A DNA stretch of 64,000 nt, from NCBI GenBank assembly GCA_900012615.1, contig LT009756.1, forward strand, positions 2,549,466 to 2,613,465, in the 5' to 3' direction. Under the pieces are notes generated by a model. The model did no database searches and was not told the origin of the DNA. It saw only the letters and a program-made list of their open reading frames with translations. The stretch comes from Agrobacterium genomosp. 13 str. CFBP 6927. GTDB lineage: Bacteria > Pseudomonadota > Alphaproteobacteria > Rhizobiales > Rhizobiaceae. A program made the translations under genes and the position numbers. Below, one piece after another: positions 18,439 through 29,546 of this stretch (its first letter is position 1; every line of letters starts with the position of its first letter).

Positions 18439-19411
18439 GATCCTGTTCCTTTTGAGAGAGAGTTTGGCAGAGGATTTCAGCCGTCTGCCGCGCCATCGCC
18501 GGCGACAGCAAAAAGCCGTGCCGATGCGCGCCGTTGATGAAAATTGTCCGACCGTCTTCAATGACTTTCGGCAGATTGTCCGGGTAGGCCGGGCGTATGC
18601 CTGTGCCGGTTTCGATGATTTCAGCTTCCAGAAAGGCCGGATGAACGGCATAGGCGGCGTTCAGGAACTCCATCATCGAGCGGGCGGAAATCGCGCCCGT
18701 ATCCTCTGTTTCGATCATCGTCGCACCCACCATGAAGCGGCCGGGCTCGCGCGGCACGATGTAGAGCGGAATACGCGGATGCAGCAGCCGGACGGGACGG
18801 GACAGGGAAATTTCTGACGTGGCGAGATAAAGCATCTCTCCCCGCACACCGCGAAGTCCGGAAATCGCGCCCACCGCCGCAGGGCCGGTGCAATCCACCA
18901 CCCGGTCGAAAGACTGTTCATTCACCGGAACGCCCATGTGAAACCGCACGCCCAGGCCGCAAAGCCGTTCGTGCAGCGATTTCAGCGCCAGGCGCGGATC
19001 CAGATGCCCCTCGCCCGGAAAATAAAGCCCGGAGCGAAACCGCCCTGCAAGATCAGGCTCCAGGGCAGCGATTTCCCCCTCATCCACCCAACGATATCCG
19101 CTGGTCCTGGATGCGAAACGTGAAAGCTCCGCTTTGTCGCGGGCGGTTGCGACAACCAGCGTGCCATTGCGGACGACAAGGCCGGGGGTCGCCTCGTCCC
19201 ACCAGTCAAGCGCCGCCTGACCGAGCGATAAGACCGCCTCCGCCGCATTTTCACGCTCGCACCATGGTGCCAGCATGCCGCCGGCATAAAAGGATGCGCC
19301 GCGAGAAGGTTCGGCATTGCGCTCCGAAACCTCGACGGAGACACCGCTCCGCGCCAGTTCGAAGGCCGCCGTTAAACCGGCGACCCCCGTTCCCTTGACA
19401 AGGACGCGCAT
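18407..19411 (-). CDS. thiO: Glycine oxidase ThiO
   Basis: 334-residue FAD enzyme that makes dehydroglycine for thiazole synthesis in aerobic bacteria. 'MRVLVKGTGVAGLTAAFELARSG' is the dinucleotide fold at the N-terminus and 'GHRHGFLLSP'-like residues near the C-terminus contact FAD ('FINGAHRHGFLLSPAMA'). The start at 19411 gives a TAAAATG junction with thiC; an ATG four codons upstream (19423) would overlap thiC. Second gene of the operon. Confidence 0.93.
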   Translation of the reverse strand: MRVLVKGTGVAGLTAAFELARSGVSVEVSERNAEPSRGASFYAGGMLAPWCERENAAEAVLSLGQAALDWWDEATPGLVVRNGTLVVATARDKAELSRFASRTSGYRWVDEGEIAALEPDLAGRFRSGLYFPGEGHLDPRLALKSLHERLCGLGVRFHMGVPVNEQSFDRVVDCTGPAAVGAISGLRGVRGEMLYLATSEISLSRPVRLLHPRIPLYIVPREPGRFMVGATMIETEDTGAISARSMMEFLNAAYAVHPAFLEAEIIETGTGIRPAYPDNLPKVIEDGRTIFINGAHRHGFLLSPAMARQTAEILCQTLSQKEQDHETSGEWRRA

Positions 19412-19412
19412 T

Positions 19413-21437
<2,025 letters not shown>

Positions 21438-21445
21438 AATGGAAG

Positions 21446-21476
21446 ATAGCAAAAGACACCGCCCGGGATTTGTCAA
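21446..21476 (-). promoter_or_regulatory. Probable sigma-70 promoter of thiC
   Basis: On the minus strand a TTGACA box (21471-21476) is followed after 19 bp by TGCTAT (21446-21451); transcription would start right at the 5' edge of the riboswitch. The spacing is slightly long. Confidence 0.5.
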
Positions 21477-21626
21477 GGGCGCGGATCAACGCTTGGCAAC
21501 GGTGCGGGAATGTCGCATGCTGCCGTTAGTTGTAATTAACCTAACGGTTTAGGCGAATATTATCGTTTGCAACGTAACGATAAGCACAAACCGTCCTGAT
21601 ATGAAATTCATGGGAGATACGTCGGA

Positions 21627-21878
21627 ATGAATGCGACTATTCGTGAAATACTGGCGAAATTCGGCCAGCTTCCCACCCCCGTCGATACGATCGCGAATGA
21701 AGCGGATCTTTATGCAGCAGGCCTTTCTTCCTTTGCATCGGTGCAATTGATGCTGGGTATTGAGGAAGCTTTCGATATCGAGTTTCCCGACAACCTGCTG
21801 AACCGCAAGTCCTTTGCCAGCATCAAGGCGATCGAGGATACCGTTAAGCTCATTCTGGACGGCAAAGAGGCTGCCTGA
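21627..21878 (+). CDS. Acyl carrier protein partner of the amino acid:carrier protein ligase
   Basis: 83-residue four-helix carrier protein. The phosphopantetheine site aligns with Ser35 in 'AGLSSFASVQLML', a variant of the usual DSL motif (SSF). Second-half features 'IEEAFDIEFPDNLLNRKSFASI' are typical of ACPs. It is the first gene of a tightly coupled operon (stop overlaps the next start, TGATG) with an acyl-CoA dehydrogenase-like protein and a SerRS-like amino acid:carrier protein ligase. In Bradyrhizobium and Agrobacterium such ligases were shown to load Gly or Ala on the adjacent carrier protein, so this ACP is probably aminoacylated rather than a fatty-acid ACP. Confidence 0.9.
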   Translation: MNATIREILAKFGQLPTPVDTIANEADLYAAGLSSFASVQLMLGIEEAFDIEFPDNLLNRKSFASIKAIEDTVKLILDGKEAA

Positions 21879-23059
21879 TGAACGTTACCGTAGCGCCGCA
21901 GGATGAAACGCTGTCCGCGCGCGCGGGCCGTGTTGCGACAATTGCAGCTAAACACGCAGACGAGGTGGATGTCACCGGCCGCTTTCCCGGGGAAGCCGTC
22001 GACGCCTTGAAGCGAGAGCGCCTGCTCGGCATTCAGGTTCCTTCTTCCCTTGGCGGCGAAGGCGCCTCGTTGCAAGAAATCGCCGATATCTGCGCCCGAC
22101 TTGGCCAGGCCTGTTCGGCAACGGCAATGATTTTCGCCATGCACCACATCAAGGCATCGAGCCTTGTGGAACACGGCGAGACAAGCGCATGGCATGCGGG
22201 CTTCATGAGCCGCATCGCCAGCGAACAGCTTCTGCTCGGCTCGGCAACGACCGAAGGCGGCATCGGCGGCAATCTGCGCAACTCCATCTGCGCCATCGAG
22301 GTCGAAGGCGACTTCTGCCGGCTGGAGAAGGACGCCACCGTCATTTCCTATGGCAGCAATGCCGATGCCATTCTCATTACCTCGCGTGCGCACAAGGATG
22401 CCGCGCCCGCCGATCAGGTGATGACCGTCTTTCTGAAAAACCAGTACACGCTCGAAAAAACCCATGTCTGGGACACGCTCGGCATGCGTGGCACCTGCTC
22501 GGACGGGTTCCTGTTCCGCGGCGAGGCGCCGGCGGTGCAGATCTTCCCGAAACCATTTGCGGAAATCGCCGCCCAATCCATGCTTGCAAGCTCTCACCTG
22601 CTGTGGAGCGCCGTCTGGTACGGCATTGCGTCCGATGCGGTGCTGCGCGCCCAGTCTTTCGTCAGAGCCGCGGCGCGGAAATCGCCCGGCACCGCACCTC
22701 CGGGCGCGATCCGCCTTGCCGAGGTTTCCACCAAGCTGCAGGTGGTCAAGTCCAACATCATTGCCGGCATCAAGGCTTATGAAGACACCAAGAGCGATGC
22801 CGAAAAGCTGATGTCGATGGCCTTTGCAGTCGCTATGAACAATGTGAAAATCTGCTCTTCGGAAACCATTCTGGAGATCATCGATCATGCCATGCTGGTC
22901 TGCGGTATCATGGGTTACAAAAACGGCACACCCTACAGCCTCGGCCGTCACCTTCGCGATGCGCATTCCGCCCGCCTGATGATATCCAACGACCGCATTC
23001 TCGGTAATTCCGCCAATCTCCTCCTGGTTCACAGGCAGGACACCAGCCTCTTGGGATAA
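21878..23059 (+). CDS. Acyl-CoA dehydrogenase-like flavoprotein
   Basis: 393 residues with the three-domain ACAD fold: helical N-terminus, beta middle domain ('[19 protein letters not shown]', FAD-contacting) and C-terminal helices ('[21 protein letters not shown]', resembling the active-site and adenine-binding region of the family). The position between the ACP and the ligase genes suggests the substrate is an aminoacyl group on that ACP, for example alpha,beta-desaturation or oxidation, but this is inference. Start overlaps the ACP stop; 4 bp to the next gene. Confidence 0.88.
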   Translation: MNVTVAPQDETLSARAGRVATIAAKHADEVDVTGRFPGEAVDALKRERLLGIQVPSSLGGEGASLQEIADICARLGQACSATAMIFAMHHIKASSLVEHGETSAWHAGFMSRIASEQLLLGSATTEGGIGGNLRNSICAIEVEGDFCRLEKDATVISYGSNADAILITSRAHKDAAPADQVMTVFLKNQYTLEKTHVWDTLGMRGTCSDGFLFRGEAPAVQIFPKPFAEIAAQSMLASSHLLWSAVWYGIASDAVLRAQSFVRAAARKSPGTAPPGAIRLAEVSTKLQVVKSNIIAGIKAYEDTKSDAEKLMSMAFAVAMNNVKICSSETILEIIDHAMLVCGIMGYKNGTPYSLGRHLRDAHSARLMISNDRILGNSANLLLVHRQDTSLLG

Positions 23060-23063
23060 GACC

Positions 23064-23972
23064 ATGGACATGCAAACATCCTTTCTCGATCGCCTGTTCG
23101 AAGAAGGCCTGCTGATTGAAACGGGTGTAGACGGTCTTTACGGTCGCAGCGGCCAGTTCGAGGACGTCATTGCCGCATTCGAACGGCTGATCGACCGCAC
23201 GGGTGGTGCCGACGGCGCAGAAGCGATCCGTTTTCCGCCGGGCATCAACCGCGCTTATTTCGAAAAAAGCGGCTATATGAAGAGCTTCCCGCAGCTTGCC
23301 GGCACGGTCCACTCCTTCTGCGGCTGCGAGCTCGACCATGTCAGCCTGCTGAAAACCATGGATGAGGGCGGCGACTGGACCAAGGATCAGAAAGCCACCG
23401 ACATCGTGCTGACGCCGGCAGCCTGCTATCCGCTTTATCCGACCATTGCCAAACGCGGCGCCTTGCCTTCCGGCGGCGGTCTTTACGACATCCAGTCCTA
23501 TTGCTTCCGCCATGAACCATCCAAGGACCCCGCGCGCCAGCAGCTTTTCCGCATGCGTGAATATGTGCGCATGGGCACGGAGGCCGATGTGACCGAATTC
23601 CGCCAGATCTGGATGGATCGTGGCGTGGCGATGATGGAAGCTGTCGGGCTTGATGTGACCATCGATGTGGCCAACGATCCCTTCTTCGGCCGTGCGGGCA
23701 AGATGCTGGCCAACAACCAGCGCGACCAGAACCTGAAATTCGAATTGCTGATCCCCGTTACATCCGCCACCAATCCGACGGCCTGCATGAGCTTCAATTA
23801 CCATCAGGACGCCTTTGGCCAGAAATGGGACTTGAACCTCGACAATGGCGCCGTGGCTCACACCGCCTGTGTCGGTTTCGGCCTTGAGCGTATTGCGCTG
23901 GCGCTTTTTGCCCATCACGGTCTCAATGTGAAGCAATGGCCTTCGAAGGTCGTGGAAACGCTCTGGGGCTGA
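23064..23972 (+). CDS. Amino acid:[carrier protein] ligase (SerRS-like, Atu2573 type)
   Basis: 302-residue homologue of the catalytic core of atypical seryl-tRNA synthetase, lacking the tRNA-binding arm. Motif 2 is 'SYCFRHEP...[12 protein letters not shown]' and motif 3 '[13 protein letters not shown]'. The zinc ligands expected for this family line up as Cys121, Glu166 and Cys269, so the metal that binds the substrate amino group is retained. Established work on Bradyrhizobium Bll0957/Bll6282 and Agrobacterium Atu2573 shows such proteins activate Gly or Ala and transfer it to the phosphopantetheine of a carrier protein, not to tRNA. The carrier is the ACP two genes upstream. Substrate preference here cannot be read with certainty. 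Confidence 0.94.
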   Translation: MDMQTSFLDRLFEEGLLIETGVDGLYGRSGQFEDVIAAFERLIDRTGGADGAEAIRFPPGINRAYFEKSGYMKSFPQLAGTVHSFCGCELDHVSLLKTMDEGGDWTKDQKATDIVLTPAACYPLYPTIAKRGALPSGGGLYDIQSYCFRHEPSKDPARQQLFRMREYVRMGTEADVTEFRQIWMDRGVAMMEAVGLDVTIDVANDPFFGRAGKMLANNQRDQNLKFELLIPVTSATNPTACMSFNYHQDAFGQKWDLNLDNGAVAHTACVGFGLERIALALFAHHGLNVKQWPSKVVETLWG

Positions 23973-23978
23973 TCATCC

Positions 23979-24962
23979 ATGCGGCAGATTTTCCCCGGTC
24001 TCGGTCCTCAAAATTATGTGCAGCATCCGCTTCATTCCTCAGAGAGAATGTGGCCGGAAACCAATTGCTACATTGATCTGTGGATCGAGGTGCTGGCCGC
24101 CAGGGGCCTGCCGCCGGAAGCCATGTTCGGTTTCACCCTGACGCAGGATTTCGAAGGCGACCAGTTCACCTTCTTCAAGGTGCCGCTGGAAGATCTCGAA
24201 GCGCTTTATGGCGTTCGTGCCACCGAGCTTGCGATCTTCGACCGGGTGGAAAACCACATCGAGGCGCAGCTGGAGCGCGGCCGCATCTGCCTGATCGAGA
24301 TGGATAGCTTCTATATGCCCGATACCCACGGGGTGGGCTACCAGAAGGAGCACGGCAAGACCACCATCGCCATCAACCGGCTCGATCTGGCGAAGCGGGA
24401 ACTCGACTATTTCCACAATGCCGGTTTTTTCCATTTATCGGGCGAAGACTTTGACGGCCTGTTCCAGCACCATCTGCAGGAAACCGACCCGCCATTCCTG
24501 CCCTATACGGAATTTGCAAAATTCGCGGACACCAATCCTTCACCGGCCCATATCCGCAAGACAGCCGAACGGCTGCTGAAGTTTCATTTTTCAAGACGCC
24601 CTTCCGCCAACCCGGTCAAGGCTTTCGCGGCCGTGTTCCCGGCCCAGGTGGAGAAGGTCGCCGACAGGCCTTTCGGCTTTTTCCATAAATATGCCTTCAA
24701 CACGCTGCGCCAGCTCGGCGCCAATTTCGAACTGGCGGCAAGCCATCTCGAATGGCTGGACAAGGACGGCTTTTCTGAAGCCAGAGACCATGCATTGCGC
24801 ATTTCCGAGGTCGCCAAGACCGTACAGTTCCAGCTTGCCCGCGCCGTGACGCGCCGCAAGTTCGATGCGCTCGCCTCCGTGCTCGATCCGGCTGCGGAAG
24901 CATGGGAAGGCCTGATGGAGAGCCTGGCCGCAGAACTGTCGAACGCCAGCGAGGCCGCGTGA
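23979..24962 (+). CDS. DUF1839 family protein of the aminoacyl-carrier cluster
   Basis: 327 residues, no signal peptide or membrane helix. 'HPLHSSERMWPETNCYIDLWIEVL' near the N-terminus and 'DTHGVGYQKEHGKTTIAI' are the distinctive segments. I recognise it as the DUF1839 type that accompanies amino acid:carrier protein ligases in rhizobia; the biochemical role is unknown. A transferase taking the aminoacyl group from the ACP is one possibility from context. It begins 6 bp after the ligase stop, and its own stop overlaps the GTG of the GH2 gene. Confidence 0.8.
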   Translation: MRQIFPGLGPQNYVQHPLHSSERMWPETNCYIDLWIEVLAARGLPPEAMFGFTLTQDFEGDQFTFFKVPLEDLEALYGVRATELAIFDRVENHIEAQLERGRICLIEMDSFYMPDTHGVGYQKEHGKTTIAINRLDLAKRELDYFHNAGFFHLSGEDFDGLFQHHLQETDPPFLPYTEFAKFADTNPSPAHIRKTAERLLKFHFSRRPSANPVKAFAAVFPAQVEKVADRPFGFFHKYAFNTLRQLGANFELAASHLEWLDKDGFSEARDHALRISEVAKTVQFQLARAVTRRKFDALASVLDPAAEAWEGLMESLAAELSNASEAA

Positions 24963-27415
24963 GGACTTATCTTCCGGGTGAAAGCGTGGAATTGCTGAGC
25001 GAAGGCTGGACGCTGACGCTGACGCCGGCCAATGCCTTTGAGACACCGTCCGATATTTCCGCAACCCTTGAAAGCCTCAACGTATCCGTTCCCGGCACGG
25101 TGGCGCAGGCGTTGGAAATGGCCGGAAAATTCGACCGCCTTGCCCCGGTGACCCTGAACGACAAGGACGCCTGGTATCGCCTGACCATGATTTCCGATGC
25201 GCGAGAGCGGGCGATCCTGCGCTTCGATGGTCTTTCCACAATTGCCGAAATTTTCTTCAACGGGGAGTTGATTGCAGCCAGCCAGAGCATGTTCGAAAGG
25301 CTGGAGGTCCCAGTCAAGCTGACCGGTGCGGACGAGCTGTCGATCTGCTTCCGGGCGCTTGCGCCGAGGCTGGAGAAAACCGGACCCCGTGCCCGCTGGC
25401 GGCCGCAGATGATGAACACGCAAGGGCTGCGGCTGATCCGCACCACGGCGCTTGGCTATATGCCCGGCTGGTGCCCGGAAATCCATGCCGCCGGCCCATG
25501 GCGACCCATCAGCCTGATAAGGCAGGAGGGTGTACTCTGCACGGTCCGGTCCTCGCTGGATGAAACCGGCACGGGAACCGTCGCTATTGCCGTGGAAATA
25601 GGCCGTACCGTGGTAACGGCGCGGCTGACCTGCGCCGGTTACAGCACCGATCTTTCGAGCGCCGAAAACGGCAAATTCTTCGGTGAACTCCAGATACCCG
25701 GCATCGAAACCTGGTGGCCCCACACGCACGGCCGACCGGCGCTCCACGAAATCTTTCTGGAGCTGGACGGCGAGCAACACCGGCTTGGCCGCACCGGCTT
25801 CCGAAAGCTGGAGATCGATCAAGGCGAAGACGGCGACGGTTTCGGGCTCAGGATAAACGGACAATCCGTCTTCTGCCGCGGCGCGGTCTGGACAACGGCA
25901 GATATTGTACGCCTGCCGGGATCGAGGGCGGATTACAAGCCGTGGCTCAAAAAAGCGGCCGAAGCCGGCATGAACATGATCCGTGTCGGCGGAACCATGG
26001 CCTATGAGACGCCGGAATTCTTCGCGCTTTGCGACGAACTCGGCATCATGGTCTGGCAGGACGCCATGCTCGCCAACTTCGATTACCCGGCAAAAGATGA
26101 GGCCCTCCACCAGCATATCGTCACGGAAATCTCGCAGTTCCTTGAGGCGATTGCCCTTTCTCCCTCGCTCACCGTTTTTTGCGGTGGCAGCGAAATGTAC
26201 CAGCAGGGCGCAATGCTCGGTCTGCCGGAGCAGATCTGGAAGGGAATGCTCACCGAAGAAATTCTGCCGGACGTGGTGGCCGAGAAACGGCCGGACGCGG
26301 TCTATGTCGCCAATTCACCCTCAGGCGGCGCATTGCCGTTTTTCCCCAATGCCGGGATCGGCCATTATTATGGCGTCGGCGCCTATTGCCGCCCGCTTGA
26401 AGACGCCCGCCGTGCCGATGTGCGCTTTGCCGCCGAATGCCTCGCCTTCGCCAATATTCCCGAACAGGAAACGCTCGACAGACATCTTCCCGCACTGGCG
26501 GTGCATGATCCGCGATGGAAGGCCCGCGCGCCACGCGATCGCGGCGCCTCCTGGGATTTCGAGGATGTCCGCGACCACTATCTAAAACTGCTTTACGAGG
26601 TCGAACCGGATGTGTTGCGCCGCGAGGATGGCGGCCTTTATCTCGACATGTCCCGCGCCGCCACCGCCGAGGTCATGGAAGCAACCTTCGCCGAATGGCG
26701 ACGCGACGCCTCCTCCTGCCGGGGCGCGCTTGTCTGGACCTTGCAGGATCTGGTTCCCGGCGCGGGCTGGGGTGTCATTGACGCCACCGGCAGGCCAAAA
26801 TCCGTCTGGCATGCGCTGAAGAGAGCGTTTCGCCCGATGCAGGTCAGTCTTTCCGATGAAGGCACCAACGGGCTGGACATTCATCTGATCAATGAAACCG
26901 GCAATGGCCTCGAAGCCATGCTGGAACTGACCTGCCTGCGCGACGGCACGCAACCCGTTGTCCACGCCAAACGGCCGCTTAAGCTCCTGCCACGACAGGG
27001 CCAGACGATCGCCGCAACCGATTTGTTCGGCGCCTTTTTCGATACGACCTATGCCTATCGTTTCGGCCCGCCATCCCATGATGTCACGGTGGCGCGGCTT
27101 CGTGATGTCGCGACCGGGCTTGTCATCGCCGACGCATTCCATTTTCCGCTCGGTCGGAAAAAGGCGCTGCATGCTGCCAATCTTCAGCTGGGAGCAAGTG
27201 AGGAAAAAGGGGTGTGGTCGCTCGAGATCGGCACCGACCGGTTGGCGCAATCCGTCCATATCACGACGGAAGGGTACCGCGCCTCGGAAAACTGGTTCCA
27301 CCTCGCCCCCGGCGAGAGCAAAAAAGTCACCCTTCTGCCGGATACCGCGACACCCGAAACGCCACCGACGGGCGAGGTGATGTCACTCGGGTCAAGCCGG
27401 CGTTTTTCCTTTTAG
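24959..27415 (+). CDS. Glycoside hydrolase family 2 protein (beta-mannosidase-like)
   Basis: 818 residues with GH2 order: jelly-roll sugar-binding domain (about 1-150), Ig-like domain, TIM barrel (about 300-600) and C-terminal beta domains. The GTG at 24959 overlaps the previous stop (GTGA). The TIM barrel is recognisable from 'FGLRINGQSVFCRGAVW', 'GMNMIRVGGTMAYETPEFFALCDELGIMVWQD' and 'FCGGSEMYQQ'. The predicted acid/base is Glu412 in GGSE (beta-mannosidases have NE here) and the predicted nucleophile is Glu493 in 'FAAECLAF'. No signal peptide, so it acts in the cytoplasm. Its last 24 bp overlap the convergent hydrolase gene. Its presence in an aminoacyl-carrier operon suggests that a glycoside is built or trimmed. 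Confidence 0.85.
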   Translation: MRTYLPGESVELLSEGWTLTLTPANAFETPSDISATLESLNVSVPGTVAQALEMAGKFDRLAPVTLNDKDAWYRLTMISDARERAILRFDGLSTIAEIFFNGELIAASQSMFERLEVPVKLTGADELSICFRALAPRLEKTGPRARWRPQMMNTQGLRLIRTTALGYMPGWCPEIHAAGPWRPISLIRQEGVLCTVRSSLDETGTGTVAIAVEIGRTVVTARLTCAGYSTDLSSAENGKFFGELQIPGIETWWPHTHGRPALHEIFLELDGEQHRLGRTGFRKLEIDQGEDGDGFGLRINGQSVFCRGAVWTTADIVRLPGSRADYKPWLKKAAEAGMNMIRVGGTMAYETPEFFALCDELGIMVWQDAMLANFDYPAKDEALHQHIVTEISQFLEAIALSPSLTVFCGGSEMYQQGAMLGLPEQIWKGMLTEEILPDVVAEKRPDAVYVANSPSGGALPFFPNAGIGHYYGVGAYCRPLEDARRADVRFAAECLAFANIPEQETLDRHLPALAVHDPRWKARAPRDRGASWDFEDVRDHYLKLLYEVEPDVLRREDGGLYLDMSRAATAEVMEATFAEWRRDASSCRGALVWTLQDLVPGAGWGVIDATGRPKSVWHALKRAFRPMQVSLSDEGTNGLDIHLINETGNGLEAMLELTCLRDGTQPVVHAKRPLKLLPRQGQTIAATDLFGAFFDTTYAYRFGPPSHDVTVARLRDVATGLVIADAFHFPLGRKKALHAANLQLGASEEKGVWSLEIGTDRLAQSVHITTEGYRASENWFHLAPGESKKVTLLPDTATPETPPTGEVMSLGSSRRFSF

Positions 27416-29242
27416 GGCCAGCCGCTTCACCGTATCGATATAGATTTTTTTCGCTTCGGGCGTAGAAAGATTGTGATCCGCATCGGGAATAATGGTCAGC
27501 GACACATTCCTGTAATCCGATAACCCCTTGCCATCGGCATCGAAATAATACCGGAAATGCTCAAGACCGTCGTCATTGTCGCTGTAAAGCAGGCTGATGG
27601 CGGTGTTCTGCGCCTTCAACTTCTCAAAAGCGCCATAGACGGCACGCCCTTCCTCGCTCCCCTTGCGGAAAAGCCTCGCCGTTTTTGTCGAAAGCTTCTT
27701 GAGTGTCGCCTTGCCGATGTTCAGTCCGGCGCTCATCACATCGACATCACCGCTGATGAGGCGCCTGAATGTCGCGCCCTGGCGAAAACGCTGGCTGTAC
27801 TCACCGAAGGAACGCGGCCGCTTGTGCAGCGCCTCATCCACCGAGCGCCCTTTCTGCCAATGGAAGACAACCGGATTGACCGCAACCACGGCGCTGATCC
27901 GGCTATCGGCAAGCGCACCGTTAAAGGCAAGATAGGCGCCGCTGCAACGGCCCGCCGCAATCAAAGGTCCATTGCCACGCCGGTCAAGGAAATCGAGCGC
28001 GGCGGACACGTCATCATTCTGCGCAAGATCGTAGAGAACCTGATCCGGCACGTCCTTGACTGGAGGGCTGTCGGCAATATTGGCCGCGTCGAAGCGGAGC
28101 GAGGCGATGCCTTCGCGTGCAAGCGCGCGGGCCGTCTGGACGGATAGCCTGCCCCAACCCGCGTGCCGGTCATAGGCCGCACCGAGAAGAAGAACCGATG
28201 AAACACTCTCCCGGTCGTCCGGCTCACAAAGGACGCCGAAAAGCCGCCCGCTTTCGCCAAATTGCACCGGCTGTTCGTAAAAGTCGCGACCGCGATGCGA
28301 GGCGTTGACGGCAAAATCCTCCTGCGGCCCCACCGCGTTCCCGGCGCGGATCTGCGACAGGACCCAGCCCACCAGCCGGTTCACCACATCGTCGGATATT
28401 TTCGAAAGCGTGGGACTGGAGACGAGATCGTCATAGCCTGAAAATTCCGCCTCCTCCACCTCGCTCCCAATCGTGGCAAGGTGTCTGGCAAAATCGCTGT
28501 CGGTCACCCGGCCCGGTCTCGACAGGAGCAGAACCGTATGTGCCGGGGCGGCATCCATATTTGAAAGATTGACCTTCTTGATGCTGTCCGCAATGCCTGC
28601 CGGCATGGCCATGCCGGCAATGGACCCCGGCTGCGCCATGCGCTGCGCGGGGAGAAGGCCAAGGCCATCGTCGATCATGGACGACCACATGGCCAGTTCG
28701 CGAAGATAGGCGCGTCCGGAAACGACAGGCGCCAAAAGCGCCATAGAACCGACGGCCGCCGCATCGGCAAGTGCCTGTATTGCGATTAGACAACCGAGGC
28801 CCTGAGCGATGACCACCACCCCGGAACAGCCGGAAAGACGCTTCAGATAATCGAGCGCCGCCCGCGTATCGGAAAGCCAGTCCGCCGCGCGGCCGGTATC
28901 TTCCGGATCGAGCGCATCGCCTGCACCATGATAGTCAAAGCGAAGGCTGGCGACGCCGGAGGCGGCCAGCCGCTCGGCGATAACGCGCTGAAACTTGCGG
29001 CTGCACAGCTCTTCCATACCCCAGGGGCTGACGAAAAGAACCGCGTGACCCTGTTTGACGTCTTTGCGTGCCGGATGGAAAATACCCGTACACCCTTGAA
29101 AAGAAACCGGGTGTGCCATCGACCCATCCGATGCAATGCCGAAAAGCGACAACGTATCAAGGGAAGGTTCACTGCCTGCACGCTCAGAAATATCTATTGC
29201 CATTGACCTTGCCATCATTGCGCCAGTGTCTGGCTCAACCAT
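27392..29242 (-). CDS. Two-domain alpha/beta hydrolase
   Basis: Up to 616 residues holding two tandem alpha/beta-hydrolase domains (about 50-290 and 325-610). The first has 'SLRFDYHGAGDA' but its nucleophile elbow reads A-Q-G-L-G, with Gly where Ser is expected. The second has 'SLRFDAANIADS' and the elbow G-R-C-S-G, with Cys as nucleophile, plus 'IPDADHNLS' supplying His. So only the second domain looks catalytic, dienelactone-hydrolase style. The start is uncertain: ATG 29242 has no clear site, and ATG 29203 follows AAGG. Related two-domain hydrolases occur with exopolysaccharide loci. Convergent with the GH2 operon and divergent from the ABC-like gene. Confidence 0.82.
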   Translation of the reverse strand: MVEPDTGAMMARSMAIDISERAGSEPSLDTLSLFGIASDGSMAHPVSFQGCTGIFHPARKDVKQGHAVLFVSPWGMEELCSRKFQRVIAERLAASGVASLRFDYHGAGDALDPEDTGRAADWLSDTRAALDYLKRLSGCSGVVVIAQGLGCLIAIQALADAAAVGSMALLAPVVSGRAYLRELAMWSSMIDDGLGLLPAQRMAQPGSIAGMAMPAGIADSIKKVNLSNMDAAPAHTVLLLSRPGRVTDSDFARHLATIGSEVEEAEFSGYDDLVSSPTLSKISDDVVNRLVGWVLSQIRAGNAVGPQEDFAVNASHRGRDFYEQPVQFGESGRLFGVLCEPDDRESVSSVLLLGAAYDRHAGWGRLSVQTARALAREGIASLRFDAANIADSPPVKDVPDQVLYDLAQNDDVSAALDFLDRRGNGPLIAAGRCSGAYLAFNGALADSRISAVVAVNPVVFHWQKGRSVDEALHKRPRSFGEYSQRFRQGATFRRLISGDVDVMSAGLNIGKATLKKLSTKTARLFRKGSEEGRAVYGAFEKLKAQNTAISLLYSDNDDGLEHFRYYFDADGKGLSDYRNVSLTIIPDADHNLSTPEAKKIYIDTVKRLALKGKTPA

Positions 29243-29546
29243 TTACGGGATCACTATACCGAAGCGTCTTAACGCCTGTTCTACAATAAAAATAGTAACA
29301 TTAGAAAAATCTAAACATATCGCGGCCTTTACAACTATCAAAAGACGCGCGGCAACATGATCACGGCAAAGGCCGGCAAGCGCTCGACACGAACGCTATT
29401 TTGCTCGAAACCGCTTGAATATACTGATAAATAGCGAGTCCCGTACCTATTTGCAGGAGGAGGTTCCGCCGCCCGGCAGCCTGACCGTCTTGACACCGCG
29501 CAAACCAACACGCCGGGCCCGGCCCGACAGGTCATAGAAGTTTTAT
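29243..29546. other. Divergent intergenic region, AT-richer than its surroundings
   Basis: 304 bp between the hydrolase and the ABC-like gene. It starts with an AT-rich part (29280-29340) and holds TATACT and ATAAAT elements around 29419-29430 that could be part of a promoter for the rightward genes; no clear -35 pairs with them. No ORF with a ribosome site was seen. Confidence 0.4.

Noticed and set aside
23064-23972. Second seryl-tRNA synthetase gene
   Set aside because: It lacks the N-terminal tRNA-binding coiled coil and is only 302 residues; the operon with a carrier protein fits the amino acid:carrier protein ligase family.
24584-26116. A 510-codon antisense frame across the DUF1839/GH2 junction
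   Set aside because: Crosses two supported genes and has no recognisable motif.
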